From the NCBI RefSeq assembly GCF_011808225.1, contig NZ_SOYS01000003.1, forward strand, positions 124,001-188,000: 64,000 nt of DNA, given 5' to 3'. The notes beneath the pieces are model-generated. The model was not told where the DNA came from. It did not search any database and saw only the letters and a program-made list of their open reading frames with translations. The translations under genes were made by a program, and so were the position numbers. Within the stretch, counting starts at the first letter, position 1. Every line of letters starts with the position of its first letter. This DNA is from Cedecea colo. GTDB taxonomy: Bacteria > Pseudomonadota > Gammaproteobacteria > Enterobacterales > Enterobacteriaceae. Positions 23,704-33,496 of the stretch are shown piece after piece.

Positions 23704-25615
23704 TATCATCGAAACCACTTTTACCGATCTGGGGCTGAACGCCTCCATCCTTAAAGCCCTGAGCGATCTGGGTTACGAAAAGCCATCTCCAATCCAGGCA
23801 GAGTGTATTCCACATCTGTTGGGTGGCCGCGATGTACTGGGTATGGCCCAGACAGGCAGCGGCAAAACCGCAGCGTTCTCTTTACCGCTGCTGCATAATC
23901 TCGATCCTGAGCTTAAAGCACCGCAAATCCTGGTGCTGGCGCCGACCCGCGAACTGGCGGTTCAGGTTGCAGAAGCCATGACAGATTTCTCTAAACATAT
24001 GCATGGCGTAAACGTTGTGGCCCTTTACGGCGGCCAGCGTTATGACGTGCAGCTGCGCGCCCTGCGTCAGGGACCACAAATTGTTGTTGGTACCCCGGGT
24101 CGCCTGCTCGATCACTTAAAACGCGGCACGCTGAACCTGTCCAGCCTGAAAGGTCTGGTGCTGGATGAAGCGGATGAAATGCTGCGTATGGGCTTCATCG
24201 AAGACGTTGAAACCATTATGGCGCAGATCCCGGAAGGTCATCAGACCGCGCTGTTCTCTGCAACCATGCCGGAAGCCATTCGTCGTATTACCCGTCGCTT
24301 TATGAAAGAGCCGCAGGAAGTACGCATTCAGTCAAGCGTTACCACACGTCCTGATATCAGCCAGAGCTACTGGACCGTGCACGGTATGCGTAAAAACGAA
24401 GCGCTGGTGCGTTTCCTGGAAGCAGAAGATTTTGATGCGGCGATTATCTTCGTTCGTACCAAAAATGCGACCCTGGAAGTGGCTGAAGCGCTGGAGCGTA
24501 GCGGTTATAACAGCGCCGCGCTGAACGGTGACATGAACCAGGCCCTGCGTGAGCAGACTCTGGAGCGCCTGAAAGATGGTCGTCTGGATATCCTGATCGC
24601 CACCGACGTTGCGGCCCGTGGCCTGGACGTTGAGCGCATCAGCCTGGTTGTTAACTATGACATCCCGATGGACTCCGAATCCTACGTTCACCGTATCGGT
24701 CGTACCGGCCGCGCGGGTCGTGCTGGCCGTGCGCTGCTGTTCGTTGAGAACCGCGAGCGTCGTCTGCTGCGCAACATTGAACGCACCATGAAGTTGACGA
24801 TTCCAGAAGTTGAGCTGCCAAACCGTGAACTGCTGAGCGAGCGCCGCCTGGCTAAGTTTGCTGCTAAAGTTCAGCAGCAGCTGGAAAGCAGCGATCTGGA
24901 TCTCTACCGTGGCCTGCTGGCAAAAATTCAGCCTTCCGCTGAAGAAGAGCTGGATATCGAAACGCTGGCAGCAGCGCTGCTGAAAATGGCGCAGGGCGAA
25001 CGTCCTCTGATCCTGCCACCGGATGCGCCGATGCGTCCACGTCGTGAGTTCAAAGAACGTGACGATCGTTTCGAGCGTCGTTCAGATCGTAACGATCGTG
25101 GCCCACGTTCAGATCGTCCACAGCGTGATGGCGAAGCACCGGCTCGTCGCGAACGTCGTGACGTTGGCGATATGGAACTGTACCGTATCGAAGTTGGCCG
25201 TGATGACGGCGTTGAAGTTCGTCATATCGTTGGCGCGATCGCTAACGAAGGCGACATCAGCAGCCGTTACATCGGTAACATCAAGCTGTTTGGTACGCAC
25301 TCCACCATCGAACTGCCAAAAGGCATGCCTGGTGAAGTTCTGCAGCACTTTACCCGTACTCGTATTCTGAACAAGCCGATGAATATGCAGCTGATGGGTG
25401 ATGCGCAGCCGCGTACTGACCGCGGTGGCGAACGCCGTGGCGGCGGTGCGGGTCGCGGATTCGGCGGCGAGCGTCGTGAGGGCGGTCGCGGTCCACGTCG
25501 CGATGGCCCGGCAGGCGCAGGTCGTAGCTTTAGCGGTGAACGCCGTGAAGGCGGTCGTGGCCCACGTCGTGATGATGGCGCAGCACCTGCTCGTCGTCGT
25601 TCAACCGAAGCTTAA
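23696..25615 (+). CDS. deaD: Cold-shock DEAD-box RNA helicase DeaD/CsdA
   Basis: This 639-residue helicase acts in 50S assembly and mRNA decay at low temperature. Walker [18 protein letters not shown] and [11 protein letters not shown] motifs are all present. The C-terminus has an RNA-binding DbpA-like domain and then an Arg/Gly-rich tail with repeated [14 protein letters not shown]-type units. I chose the ATG at 23696 ([14 protein letters not shown]), aligning with MAEFETTFADLGL of E. coli; an ATG at 23687 is also possible. The open frame further upstream from 23633 overlaps yrbN and is not used. Confidence 0.96.
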   Translation: MTDIIETTFTDLGLNASILKALSDLGYEKPSPIQAECIPHLLGGRDVLGMAQTGSGKTAAFSLPLLHNLDPELKAPQILVLAPTRELAVQVAEAMTDFSKHMHGVNVVALYGGQRYDVQLRALRQGPQIVVGTPGRLLDHLKRGTLNLSSLKGLVLDEADEMLRMGFIEDVETIMAQIPEGHQTALFSATMPEAIRRITRRFMKEPQEVRIQSSVTTRPDISQSYWTVHGMRKNEALVRFLEAEDFDAAIIFVRTKNATLEVAEALERSGYNSAALNGDMNQALREQTLERLKDGRLDILIATDVAARGLDVERISLVVNYDIPMDSESYVHRIGRTGRAGRAGRALLFVENRERRLLRNIERTMKLTIPEVELPNRELLSERRLAKFAAKVQQQLESSDLDLYRGLLAKIQPSAEEELDIETLAAALLKMAQGERPLILPPDAPMRPRREFKERDDRFERRSDRNDRGPRSDRPQRDGEAPARRERRDVGDMELYRIEVGRDDGVEVRHIVGAIANEGDISSRYIGNIKLFGTHSTIELPKGMPGEVLQHFTRTRILNKPMNMQLMGDAQPRTDRGGERRGGGAGRGFGGERREGGRGPRRDGPAGAGRSFSGERREGGRGPRRDDGAAPARRRSTEA

Positions 25616-25630
25616 TTAGCCGAAGTTTAT

Positions 25631-25691
25631 GCCTGCGATTGTGTCGCAGGCAGTCATAAAAGTCCTGGTTGATAAAACCGGGATTTTTTTT
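25631..25691 (+). terminator. Tandem hairpins terminating deaD
   Basis: The first hairpin is GCCTGCGA (25631-25638) with TCGCAGGC (25644-25651). The second is TCCTGGTT (25663-25670) with AACCGGGA (25676-25683), followed by eight T residues. The second is the functional intrinsic terminator. Confidence 0.8.
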
Positions 25692-25700
25692 ATCCAAAAT

Positions 25701-25718
25701 GTACTCATGTACTGGTAC
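25701..25718. promoter_or_regulatory. Putative TrpR operator upstream of mtr
   Basis: GTACTCATGTACTGGTAC contains a perfect 10-bp palindrome GTACTGGTAC (with a G-T centre) and a flanking GTACT half. It lies 59 bp before mtr. E. coli mtr is repressed by TrpR and activated by TyrR at this location, and I recall a similar sequence there. The operator call is tentative. Confidence 0.45.
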
Positions 25719-25776
25719 AATAATCCGCAGTCAAACCTGTCGCATCGACAGCGGTTTATTGTTTTCAGGAATTCAT

Positions 25777-27021
25777 ATGTCAATCTTATCGACCACCAAA
25801 GCCTCGCCCTCTATTCTCGGCGGCGTGATGATAATTGGTGGCACAATTATTGGTGCGGGCATGTTCTCACTGCCGGTGGTGATGGCTGGAAGCTGGTTTT
25901 TCTGGTCGCTAGCCGCGCTGGTGTTCACCTGGTTTTGCATGCTGCATTCCGGGCTGATGATTCTGGAAGCCAACCTCAACTACCGCGTTGGCGCAAGCTT
26001 TGATACGGTCACAAAAGATCTGCTGGGTAAAGGCTGGAATCTGATCAACGGACTTTCCATCGCTTTCGTGCTGTATATCCTGACCTACGCCTACATTTCG
26101 GCAAGCGGTTCGGTTATTCATCACACGTTAAGCGAGATGTCAGTCGACTTGCCTGCCAGGTTTGCCGGGCTGATTTTCGCCCTTATAGTGGCGTTTATTG
26201 TCTGGCTGAGCACGCGAGCCGTAAGCCGCATGACGACGATCGTCCTCGGCGCAAAAATCCTGACCTTCTTTATGACCTTTGGCGGATTAATGTGGCATGT
26301 CGAACCGCAAATCTTGCTCGACAAGCAGGCGATTAATCCCAGCTATTTTCCGTACCTTTTTATGACGCTGCCATTCTGCCTGGCCTCTTTTGGCTACCAT
26401 GGCAACGTGCCAAGCCTGATGAAATACTACGGCAAAAACCCGCAAACCATTAAGCGCTGTCTGATGTGGGGCACGGTGATGGCGCTGGTGCTGTATGTCA
26501 TCTGGCTGGTTGGCAGCATGGGCAATATCCCACGCGGCGATTTTATTGCCATTGCTGATAAAGGCGGGAATATCGATGTGCTGGTGCAGGCGCTGAGCGG
26601 CGTTCTGAACAGCCGCACGCTGGATTTGCTGCTGATCGTCTTCTCTAACTTTGCCGTTGCCAGCTCGTTTCTGGGCGTGACGCTCGGCCTGTTCGATTAC
26701 CTGGCCGATCTGTTTAAGTTTGACGACAGCCCGTCCGGGCGTCTGAAAACCGCGCTGGTCACGTTTATTCCACCGATGCTTGGCGGCGCTATCTGGCCGG
26801 ACGGCTTTATTTACGCCATTGGTTTTGCCGGGCTCGCGGCCACAATCTGGGCTGCAATCGTGCCTGCGCTATTGGCGAGAGCGTCACGCCGTAAGTTTGG
26901 CAGCCCGCTTTACCGCGTATGGGGCGGGAATAAAATGATCGCGCTGATTATCATCTTCGGGGTGGGCAATGCGGTGATACATATTCTGTCGAGCTTCAAT
27001 CTGCTGCCGGTCTATCATTAA
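25777..27021 (+). CDS. mtr: Tryptophan-specific permease Mtr
   Basis: This 414-residue protein of the aromatic amino-acid permease (HAAAP) family has 11 predicted membrane segments. The N-terminal signature [18 protein letters not shown] is clear, and [21 protein letters not shown] is the conserved central loop. The ATG at 25777 after TCAGGA gives the family start; the frame extends upstream to 25669 but that part covers the promoter. It is a proton symporter for high-affinity tryptophan uptake. Confidence 0.95.
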   Translation: MSILSTTKASPSILGGVMIIGGTIIGAGMFSLPVVMAGSWFFWSLAALVFTWFCMLHSGLMILEANLNYRVGASFDTVTKDLLGKGWNLINGLSIAFVLYILTYAYISASGSVIHHTLSEMSVDLPARFAGLIFALIVAFIVWLSTRAVSRMTTIVLGAKILTFFMTFGGLMWHVEPQILLDKQAINPSYFPYLFMTLPFCLASFGYHGNVPSLMKYYGKNPQTIKRCLMWGTVMALVLYVIWLVGSMGNIPRGDFIAIADKGGNIDVLVQALSGVLNSRTLDLLLIVFSNFAVASSFLGVTLGLFDYLADLFKFDDSPSGRLKTALVTFIPPMLGGAIWPDGFIYAIGFAGLAATIWAAIVPALLARASRRKFGSPLYRVWGGNKMIALIIIFGVGNAVIHILSSFNLLPVYH

Positions 27022-27022
27022 A

Positions 27023-27050
27023 ATTTCGCCCCTCAACCGAGGGGCGAAAT
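27023..27050. terminator. Bidirectional terminator between mtr and yhbW
   Basis: A 12-bp perfect stem, ATTTCGCCCCTC (27023-27034) with GAGGGGCGAAAT (27039-27050), has an AACC loop. It starts 2 bp past the mtr stop codon and ends just before the convergent yhbW stop. Confidence 0.8.
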
Positions 27051-27052
27051 CC

Positions 27053-28057
27053 TTATAAACTCTCGTGTACATCCATTGCCAGATCGAACGAATGCAGCCG
27101 GGCCTGGCTATCAAAAATCTGCCCGTTGACCATGATTTCATCCGCCTGAGTTTCGCGCAGCAGCGAAATCAATCCATGACGCACTTTCGCCTTATCGCCA
27201 ACCAGCGACATGCTCAGCGCCTGCTGCACGCCGTACTGCTCGCCCGCGCTCCAGAAGCTGTCCATATTCTCGATTGGCGCCGGCAGCAGCCCGGTTTCGC
27301 CGCGACGCAGTTTGACGAAAGCCTGCTGCATAGACGTAAACAGGAATTCCGCATCGCGATTGCTGTCTGCGGCGATGATATTGATGCAGACCATGGCGTA
27401 CGGTTTTTCCAGCCGTTCGGACGGTTTGAACTGGGCGCGATAAAGCTGCAATGCCTGGAAAAGCATATCCGGCGCGAAGTGCGAGGCAAAGGCAAACGGC
27501 AGACCAAGCTGTGCCGCAAGCTGCGCGCTGTAAAGGCTGGATCCCAGCAGCCAGACCGGAATTCTGGTGTTGTAACCGGGAACCGGGCGCACGGCCGGGT
27601 TTGGATCGGCTGCATCAAACCACGACACCAGCTCGTTCACATCCCGCGGGAAATTATCGATATCGCCGCTCATATGACGACGCAGCGCCATCATCGTACG
27701 CTGATCGCTTCCCGGCGCGCGGCCCAGCCCAAGATCGATACGCCCCGGATAGAGCGTCTCCAGCGTACCAAACTGCTCGGCAATCACTAACGGCGAGTGG
27801 TTGGGCAGCATCACGCCGCCGGAACCCAGACGCAGCGTTTGGGTATTGGCTGCAAGGTAGCCAATCAGGACGGACGTTGCCGCGCTGGCAATGCCGGTCA
27901 TATTGTGGTGTTCCGCCAGCCAGTAGCGGTGATAGCCGCGTTTTTCAGCCAGGCGTGCGAGATCGAGAGAGCGATGGAACGCATCAGCGACCTGCGATCC
28001 TTGCGGGACCGGCGACAGGTCCAGCAGCGAAAAAGGAACGTGGGTAATGTCAGACAT
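27053..28057 (-). CDS. yhbW: Luciferase-like monooxygenase YhbW
   Basis: This 334-residue flavin-dependent, TIM-barrel bacterial luciferase-like protein has the family stretches [21 protein letters not shown] (split across residues 39-59) and [20 protein letters not shown]. The substrate is unknown. Its Shine-Dalgarno (AGTGAG, in minus-strand sense) lies inside one arm of an exact 14-bp inverted repeat at 28061-28074, so translation may depend on RNA folding. It follows ubiU-ubiV on the same strand. Confidence 0.93.
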   Translation of the reverse strand: MSDITHVPFSLLDLSPVPQGSQVADAFHRSLDLARLAEKRGYHRYWLAEHHNMTGIASAATSVLIGYLAANTQTLRLGSGGVMLPNHSPLVIAEQFGTLETLYPGRIDLGLGRAPGSDQRTMMALRRHMSGDIDNFPRDVNELVSWFDAADPNPAVRPVPGYNTRIPVWLLGSSLYSAQLAAQLGLPFAFASHFAPDMLFQALQLYRAQFKPSERLEKPYAMVCINIIAADSNRDAEFLFTSMQQAFVKLRRGETGLLPAPIENMDSFWSAGEQYGVQQALSMSLVGDKAKVRHGLISLLRETQADEIMVNGQIFDSQARLHSFDLAMDVHESL

Positions 28058-28060
28058 AAC

Positions 28061-28154
28061 GGCTCACTTTGTTAGACGAAGTGGTTACTTCGTTTGCTGA
28101 TAGTTAACTTCAGTATTGCGCAAAATCATCAGCAATTAAGTAACAAAGTGAGCC
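28061..28154 (-). other. Structured palindromic element between ubiV and yhbW, sequestering the yhbW RBS
   Basis: Exact 14-bp inverted repeats GGCTCACTTTGTTA (28061-28074) and TAACAAAGTGAGCC (28141-28154) bound the element. Inside lie TTGCTGAT (28094-28101) with ATCAGCAA (28128-28135), and ACGAAGT (28076-28082) with ACTTCGT (28087-28093). As RNA from the minus strand it forms a three-way junction. The closing stem pairs the ribosome binding site of yhbW. It fills almost the whole ubiV-yhbW gap. No T run follows, so it is not a simple terminator. Confidence 0.7.
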
Positions 28155-28159
28155 TTTTC

Positions 28160-29044
28160 TCAGGCGGGGTTAATCAGTTCCAGCCCGGCGACGCGATGCC
28201 AGTAGCCGTTGCAATCGCTTTGCGAAGTGAGTTTCAGCGGCGCTGAGCCGTTTTCGTTGGCGCGGAAGGTTTCCAGCACTTGCAGGGTGTCCACGCCCAT
28301 GGGCGACAGGCGAACCATATCCACCAGGCCTTTCATCGAGACCAGTTCGTTACCAAGGTTATAGACGTAGCCGCTCATTGTCTGAATGCCGTTAAGCACA
28401 AAAACCTGCTGATTTTCCTGCGACAGCATATTGCGCCCGGTTGGATATTTGCTGCAGCAGGTTTCACACTCGTCTTTTGCCCGGTCTTCAGAGCGGGCGG
28501 TAAAGCAGCGGGCAGAGTAAGCGAGCGGCAAATGTCCGTAGCTCAGTACTTCAACTTCAAACTGGTGACGGATACCCAGCTCATCGCACTGGTTTAGCAA
28601 ATTCTCCAGCCAGTCGCGGGAAAGTTCTACCGGCATACACCAGCGCGTCATCCCTTGCTTAAGGAGCAGGCGCAGCGTCACCGCGTTGTAGCAGTTAAGC
28701 GCATGGCCTGCGACAAACGGCAGTTTGCGCTCGGCAGCAACGTTCACGGCGCCAAGGTCGCTGGCTTCAATCAGAAATTCGCCGTTATCGACGTAGCGTT
28801 TCAGCTCGTTTAGCTCGGAAGGCGCCTGCACCAGCGCAAGCGTTGAAAGCACGACTTGCTTTCCCTCACCGGCCAGCATCTTTGCCATATCCAGCCAGTC
28901 GCCTACTTTCGTTGCGCGGCGTTTACTGCATACGGTTTCTCCGAGATAAACCACATCGGCGCGGCTTTTAGCCGCCGCCTGGTAAAAGCTTTCCAGCGTC
29001 TCTTTTGACCAGTAATACAGCACCGGTCCTAATGAATATTTCAT
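28160..29044 (-). CDS. ubiV: O2-independent ubiquinone biosynthesis protein UbiV
   Basis: This 294-residue U32-family protein lacks a peptidase function and carries a 4Fe-4S cluster. The four cluster cysteines are at the family positions C39, C180, C193 and C197. With UbiU it hydroxylates the ubiquinone ring without oxygen. The start is at 29044 (MKYSLGPVLYYWSKETLESF); six further in-frame codons upstream are not used. The ubiU stop codon is 8 bp away. Confidence 0.95.
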   Translation of the reverse strand: MKYSLGPVLYYWSKETLESFYQAAAKSRADVVYLGETVCSKRRATKVGDWLDMAKMLAGEGKQVVLSTLALVQAPSELNELKRYVDNGEFLIEASDLGAVNVAAERKLPFVAGHALNCYNAVTLRLLLKQGMTRWCMPVELSRDWLENLLNQCDELGIRHQFEVEVLSYGHLPLAYSARCFTARSEDRAKDECETCCSKYPTGRNMLSQENQQVFVLNGIQTMSGYVYNLGNELVSMKGLVDMVRLSPMGVDTLQVLETFRANENGSAPLKLTSQSDCNGYWHRVAGLELINPA

Positions 29045-29052
29045 CTGATTTC

Positions 29053-30048
29053 CTACTGCCATTTGCGATGATATGCGCCGAGGGTGGTTTGCGTGCCTTC
29101 CGCCATCGCGCCAAGCGCGTCCATCCAGGCCGGCTGTGCGCGATAGCTTTCCGGGGCGGCCATACAGCGATCTATTGCCTGACGCCAGACTTTGGCGACC
29201 TGGCTGACATACGCCGGGCTACGCTGGCGGCCTTCAATTTTCACCGACGCAATATTGGCGGCATAGAGCTCGGGCAGCAGTTCGAGGGTATTGAGACTGG
29301 TCGGTTCTTCAAGCGCGTGATATTTCTGCTTGTCTACCAGATAACGGCCTTTACACAGCGTTGGATAACCGGCGTTTTCGCCGTCCTGATATCTGTCGAT
29401 CAGCACGTCGTTAAGGCGGGATTCCAGCCCCTGCGGCGTTTGCTGCCAGCGAACAAAGCGCGCCGGAGAACAGGCACCGACGGTATTCGGGGATTCGCCG
29501 GTCAGATAAGAAGAAAGATAGCAGCGGCCTTCGGCCATAATACACAGGCTGCCAAAGGCAAAAACCTCCAGCGGAACAGGAGTGACGCGCGCCAATTGCT
29601 TCACCTGATGAATCGACAGCACGCGCGGCAGCACGACGCGAGACACGTCAAAGTTACGCTGATAGAAGCGAATGGCCTCTTCGTTGGTCGCGGAGGCCTG
29701 CACCGACACGTGACGCTCAATATGCGGATAACGTTGCGCTGCATACTCCAGCATCGCCAGGTCCGCCAGAATCAGGGCATCGGCGCCAATCTGTGCGGCC
29801 ATATCTACCGCTCGCTGCCAGCGTACGTAGCCGTCCGGATGCGCGAAAGTATTGATGGCGATGTGCAGCTTACGGCCACGCTGATGCACGTAGCTGACCG
29901 CTTCCTGTAGTTTCTTTTCCGTAAAATTCAGTCCGGCAAAATGACGGGCGTTAGTGTCATCTTTCAGACCGATATAGACCGCGTCGGCACCGTTATCGAT
30001 GGCCGCTTTTAACGCCGGTAAATTTCCGGCAGGGCAAAGCAACTCCAT
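29053..30048 (-). CDS. ubiU: O2-independent ubiquinone biosynthesis protein UbiU
   Basis: This 331-residue U32-family partner of UbiV has cluster cysteines C169, C176, C193 and C232, all at the expected places. The N-terminus MELLCPAGNLPALKAAIDNG is the canonical one. It is the first gene of ubiUV and divergent from ubiT, so all three anaerobic ubiquinone genes share the 30049-30293 control region. That region has TTGAT half-sites (in the segments TTGATTTAAGGCAG and TTGATGGCAACC), weak matches to an FNR site. Confidence 0.95.
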   Translation of the reverse strand: MELLCPAGNLPALKAAIDNGADAVYIGLKDDTNARHFAGLNFTEKKLQEAVSYVHQRGRKLHIAINTFAHPDGYVRWQRAVDMAAQIGADALILADLAMLEYAAQRYPHIERHVSVQASATNEEAIRFYQRNFDVSRVVLPRVLSIHQVKQLARVTPVPLEVFAFGSLCIMAEGRCYLSSYLTGESPNTVGACSPARFVRWQQTPQGLESRLNDVLIDRYQDGENAGYPTLCKGRYLVDKQKYHALEEPTSLNTLELLPELYAANIASVKIEGRQRSPAYVSQVAKVWRQAIDRCMAAPESYRAQPAWMDALGAMAEGTQTTLGAYHRKWQ

Positions 30049-30293
30049 AATGTATCCTGCATCATCGGGTATCCTGAAAGGTGACCCGCGCAGCCCGGCG
30101 TGGGCTGCAAAATTGTTAACGAACTGGGATTTTAATTAACCTGTCGGCGACAAATTTTGATTTAAGGCAGCTAATGGCGTATTGATGGCAACCATTGGGG
30201 GTAGTTAAAACTAACGCAATTGTTGATTTGCACCGCTATGGCGTTCGGCGGGTATGGCAAAATAGCAAAAAATTTTCTCAAGGAGTAAAGCTC

Positions 30294-30818
30294 GTGTTGG
30301 ATAAGCTGCGTTCTCGCCTGGTACAGGTTGGCCCATCTTTATTGCGGACCCCGGTCAAACTGACGCCCTTTGCTCTGAAGCGTCAGCTCCTCGAGCAGCT
30401 GCTGGGCTGGCAGTTCCGTCAGGCGCTTGCGGATGGTGAACTTGAGTTTTTACAGGGTCGCTGGCTGAGCATTGAAGTTCGCGATCTTGCTCTGAAGTGG
30501 TTTACCTCGGTACAAGGTAATAAGCTGGTCGTTCGTGAAGACGCGTCGGCTGACGTCAGCTTCAGCGCCAGCGCTAACGATTTGCTGATGATCGCCGCGC
30601 GCAAACAGGACCCGGACACGTTATTCTTCCAGCGTCGCCTGGTCATTGAAGGCGATACCGAACTCGGTCTGTACGTCAAAAATTTGATGGATGCTATTGA
30701 GCTGAACGCAATGCCCGCACCTTTACGCATTGCGCTGCTGCAGCTGGCTAATTTTGTTGAAGCGGGTATGCAATATAAGCCTGTTCCAGAAAGTAACCCG
30801 GAAGGTGAGCCATGTTAA
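30294..30818 (+). CDS. ubiT: O2-independent ubiquinone biosynthesis accessory factor UbiT (SCP2 domain)
   Basis: This 174-residue SCP2-type lipid-binding protein is thought to hold ubiquinone intermediates during anaerobic synthesis. The start is a GTG at 30294 (then LDKLRSRLVQVGPSLLRTP), 8 nt after AGGAG at 30281-30285; the frame is open further upstream, but the protein there does not match the family. The SCP2 core includes DPDTLFFQRRLVIEGDTELG. It overlaps yhbS by 7 bp. Confidence 0.93.
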   Translation: MLDKLRSRLVQVGPSLLRTPVKLTPFALKRQLLEQLLGWQFRQALADGELEFLQGRWLSIEVRDLALKWFTSVQGNKLVVREDASADVSFSASANDLLMIAARKQDPDTLFFQRRLVIEGDTELGLYVKNLMDAIELNAMPAPLRIALLQLANFVEAGMQYKPVPESNPEGEPC

Positions 30819-31318
30819 TTCGAGTAGAAATACCCATCGATGCTCCCGGTATCGACGCCTTATTGCGCCATGCCTTTAACGGTAACGGTGAAGCGGATCT
30901 GGTAAAAGATTTGCGAGAGGACGGCCTGTTAACGCTTGGTCTGGTCGCTACGGATGACGAAGGTCAGGTGGTGGGCTATGTCGCATTCAGCCCGGTTGCC
31001 GTAGAAGGTGAGGAGCTACAGTGGGTGGGGCTTGCGCCTTTAGCGGTAGAAGAAGCGTATCGCGGCCAGGGGCTGGCGAAAAAGCTGGTTTACGAAGGGC
31101 TTGATTCCCTTAATGAATTCGGCTACGCCGCGGTTGTGGCGCTGGGTCAGCCTGAAATGTACCACCGCTTTGGCTTTGTGCCTGCCGCCCGGTTTGGTTT
31201 GCGCAGCACCTGGCCTGATACCGAAGCCGCCTTCCAGATCTATCCTCTGGCGGAGGATGCGCTAAACGGCGTCAGCGGGCTGGTGGAATATCACGAGCAT
31301 TTTAACCGCGAGTTCTGA
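30812..31318 (+). CDS. yhbS: GNAT-family acetyltransferase YhbS
   Basis: This 168-residue GNAT protein has acetyl-CoA motif A visible as VEEAYRGQGLAKKLVYEGL, and the downstream YHRFGFVPA signature. The ATG at 30812 lies within the end of ubiT (ATGTTAA), so translation is coupled. The natural substrate is not established to my knowledge. The yhbT-yhbS pairing is as in E. coli. Confidence 0.9.
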   Translation: MLIRVEIPIDAPGIDALLRHAFNGNGEADLVKDLREDGLLTLGLVATDDEGQVVGYVAFSPVAVEGEELQWVGLAPLAVEEAYRGQGLAKKLVYEGLDSLNEFGYAAVVALGQPEMYHRFGFVPAARFGLRSTWPDTEAAFQIYPLAEDALNGVSGLVEYHEHFNREF

Positions 31319-31327
31319 GCCATCATC

Positions 31328-31362
31328 TTTCGCGCCGCAGAGGCGTTGGCTGCAACGCGAAA
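31328..31362. other. Inverted repeat in the yhbS-yhbQ convergent gap
   Basis: TTTCGCG (31328-31334) pairs with CGCGAAA (31356-31362), with an inner GCAG/CTGC pairing. It sits between two convergent genes and may end both transcripts, though no strong T run is present. Confidence 0.4.
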
Positions 31363-31363
31363 C

Positions 31364-31663
31364 TTATTGGGGATTGGTATGGTTTTGAAGATCTGCCAGC
31401 AGGTCTTCAAAAGGCAAGCTGCCGTTCACCAGGCGTTCTTTTTGCGTTTTAGTTAGCTGCTTGATGCGATATTCCAGGCGCAACGCGCACGAACGATCGC
31501 CCACCGGGCGACTAAATGCCAGCGATAGCTTACCTTTGCCCCGTAAAGCTTTCGCGCCTTTTCCGGCCTGGTGTTGCCCGAAGCGGCGTTCCACATCCGT
31601 CGTGATGCCGGTATATAAGCGGTTATCGAGGGTGCGGACTAAATAGAGATACCAGGATGACAT
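31364..31663 (-). CDS. yhbQ: GIY-YIG nuclease superfamily protein YhbQ
   Basis: This 99-residue single GIY-YIG domain protein shows the first motif as [20 protein letters not shown] (residues 4-23). The conserved Arg in VERRFGQH and a downstream Glu (LEYRIKQL) complete the core. E. coli YhbQ has been linked to DNA damage tolerance and is about 100 residues. The physiological substrate is uncertain. It is divergent from yhbP. Confidence 0.9.
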   Translation of the reverse strand: MSSWYLYLVRTLDNRLYTGITTDVERRFGQHQAGKGAKALRGKGKLSLAFSRPVGDRSCALRLEYRIKQLTKTQKERLVNGSLPFEDLLADLQNHTNPQ

Positions 31664-31716
31664 AGGGCAAGCGCATAGTTGACATTATTTGCAGAATAAC
31701 ACCGTTCAGGTCGCCC

Positions 31717-32145
31717 ATGGAAACACTTGATGCCATCAGCCGCTGGCTGAACAAACAGCACGTTCTTACCTACTGCGTTGGCGGTAACGAAGATTTATGG
31801 TGCGCCAACGCCTTTTATTATTACGATCGCGCGCGCGTAGCGTTTTATTTGCTGACCGAGGCCACTTCCCGACACGGGGAACTCATTGGCAAAGGTTCGT
31901 TCGTCGCCGGCACGGTAAACGGGCAGCCCAAAACCGTCGCGCTGATTCGCGGCGTTCAGTTTCGCGGCAAGATTCATATGCTGGACGACAGCGAGGCGGG
32001 AAGCATTCGCCATCTTTACTGCAAACGCTTCCCGGTGGCGAGAGTGATGGCGGCCCCCGTCTGGGAAATTCAGCTCGACGAGCTAAAAATGACGGACAAC
32101 ACGCTCGGTTTTGGCAAAAAACTACGCTGGCTGCGGGAAAACTAG
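31717..32145 (+). CDS. yhbP: UPF0306 family protein YhbP
   Basis: This 142-residue protein has a pyridoxamine 5'-phosphate oxidase-like split-barrel fold by family. It begins [20 protein letters not shown] and matches E. coli YhbP (147 residues). Function is unknown. The stop codon TAG shares the palindrome CTAG with the stop codon of convergent yhbO, so the two genes overlap by 4 bp at their ends. Confidence 0.88.
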   Translation: METLDAISRWLNKQHVLTYCVGGNEDLWCANAFYYYDRARVAFYLLTEATSRHGELIGKGSFVAGTVNGQPKTVALIRGVQFRGKIHMLDDSEAGSIRHLYCKRFPVARVMAAPVWEIQLDELKMTDNTLGFGKKLRWLREN

Positions 32146-32660
32146 GCTCCTAACAGACGCAGCGCCTCGCGGTTAAAGGCCGGCAGGTCTTCCGGAGTAC
32201 GGCTGGTAACCAGCTGATTATTATCAACGACCACCTCTCTGTCATAGAAGTCGGCGCCGGCATTTTTCACGTCAATTACGATAGGCTTCACTGCGGTCAG
32301 CTTGCGTCCGCGAACGACATCGGCGCTGATTAAAAGCTGTGGGCCGTGGCAGATAGCAAAAACGGGCTTGCCGCTGTTCATAAAATCGCGCGTAAAAGTG
32401 ACGAAGCGTTCATCGCCACGCAGGCTGTCCGGGGAGTGCCCGCCGGGTAGCAGAAGCGCATCGAAATCGGCCGGGCGCACCTCATCAATGGCTTTATCGA
32501 TGGTGACCTTTGCCTCGCCTTTTTTACCGGTTACGGTTTTACCGGCCTGCTTCTCAATGGTGATAACGTCGTGCCCCGCTTTTCGGAACGCCTCTGCGGG
32601 TGAAGTAAATTCTGAATCCTCGAATTCGTCGGTGATCAAGACTGCAATCTTCTTGCTCAT
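32142..32660 (-). CDS. yhbO: DJ-1/PfpI family protein YhbO (protein/nucleic acid deglycase 2)
   Basis: This 172-residue protein has the family length. The nucleophilic elbow AICHGPQ has C104 and H105, and an acidic partner lies in the N-terminal EFEDSE segment. YhbO is reported as a stress-protective glyoxalase/deglycase for glycated proteins and nucleotides; that activity is debated. It is divergent from yraR. Confidence 0.93.
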   Translation of the reverse strand: MSKKIAVLITDEFEDSEFTSPAEAFRKAGHDVITIEKQAGKTVTGKKGEAKVTIDKAIDEVRPADFDALLLPGGHSPDSLRGDERFVTFTRDFMNSGKPVFAICHGPQLLISADVVRGRKLTAVKPIVIDVKNAGADFYDREVVVDNNQLVTSRTPEDLPAFNREALRLLGA

Positions 32661-32760
32661 AGCTCCTCCATTATCTGTTTCCAGTGCTTAAGCCTGGACC
32701 ACAGGGCAGACTTTGCAAGCGAACGGACTAGACTTAGATTCATCTGATAAAGGAGCGCCT

Positions 32761-33411
32761 ATGAGCCGGGTATTGATTACGGGAGCGACAGGTCTGGTCG
32801 GCGGGCATTTATTACGCCTGCTTAACGACGAGCCGCGGGTCACAAACATTGTGGCCGCTACGCGTCGTCCGCTGCCTCCGATGCGTAAAATGTTCAATCC
32901 TCACGATCCGCAGCTTAGCGATGCGCTGGCGCAGCTCACCGAGCCGGTGGATATCGTTTTCTGCTGTCTTGGGACGACGATGAGGGAGGCCGGCAGTAAA
33001 GAAGCCTTCGTGCTGGCGGATTATACGCTGGTGGTAGATACCGCGCTGACGGGCCAGCGCCTGGGCGCCAGACATATGCTGGCGGTCAGCGCGATTGGCG
33101 CAAACAGCAAATCGCCGTTCTTCTACAATCGCGTCAAAGGAAAAATGGAGGAGGCGCTGATAGCCCAGAACTGGCCGCGTTTAACCATCGGCCGGCCGTC
33201 TATGTTACTGGGCCATCGTGAATCACAACGCTTTAACGAATCGTTCTTTGCGCCGCTGTTTAAAATCATGCCTGGGAAATGGAAGTCCATCGAAGCAAGA
33301 GATGTCGCCCGGGCGATGCTGCATGAGGCGCTTTCACCTTCTCGTGATAGCGTGGCGATCCTGGATTCCCGGCAGCTACGAGAGATTGCGGCGCATTCGG
33401 CGGTTTATTAA
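32761..33411 (+). CDS. yraR: NAD(P)-binding Rossmann protein YraR
   Basis: This 216-residue protein resembles atypical short-chain dehydrogenases (NmrA/HIM1-like). The N-terminal dinucleotide motif [14 protein letters not shown] starts at about residue 8. The ATG at 32761, after AAAGGAG, is the family start; a 16-codon in-frame extension upstream is not used. The catalytic substrate is unknown. It is followed 85 bp later by yraQ on the same strand. Confidence 0.88.
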   Translation: MSRVLITGATGLVGGHLLRLLNDEPRVTNIVAATRRPLPPMRKMFNPHDPQLSDALAQLTEPVDIVFCCLGTTMREAGSKEAFVLADYTLVVDTALTGQRLGARHMLAVSAIGANSKSPFFYNRVKGKMEEALIAQNWPRLTIGRPSMLLGHRESQRFNESFFAPLFKIMPGKWKSIEARDVARAMLHEALSPSRDSVAILDSRQLREIAAHSAVY

Positions 33412-33496
33412 CCACGGCTTTCCAATACCCTTACAAGAAGCGTAGTATTAGCGCCAATAAATATAAACCACGCTTACGATTGGCAGGGTACTTTTC

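Noticed and set aside
30049-30293. FNR sites controlling ubiU and ubiT
   Set aside because: Only TTGAT half-sites with poor second halves are seen, too weak to list as a feature although anaerobic control is expected.
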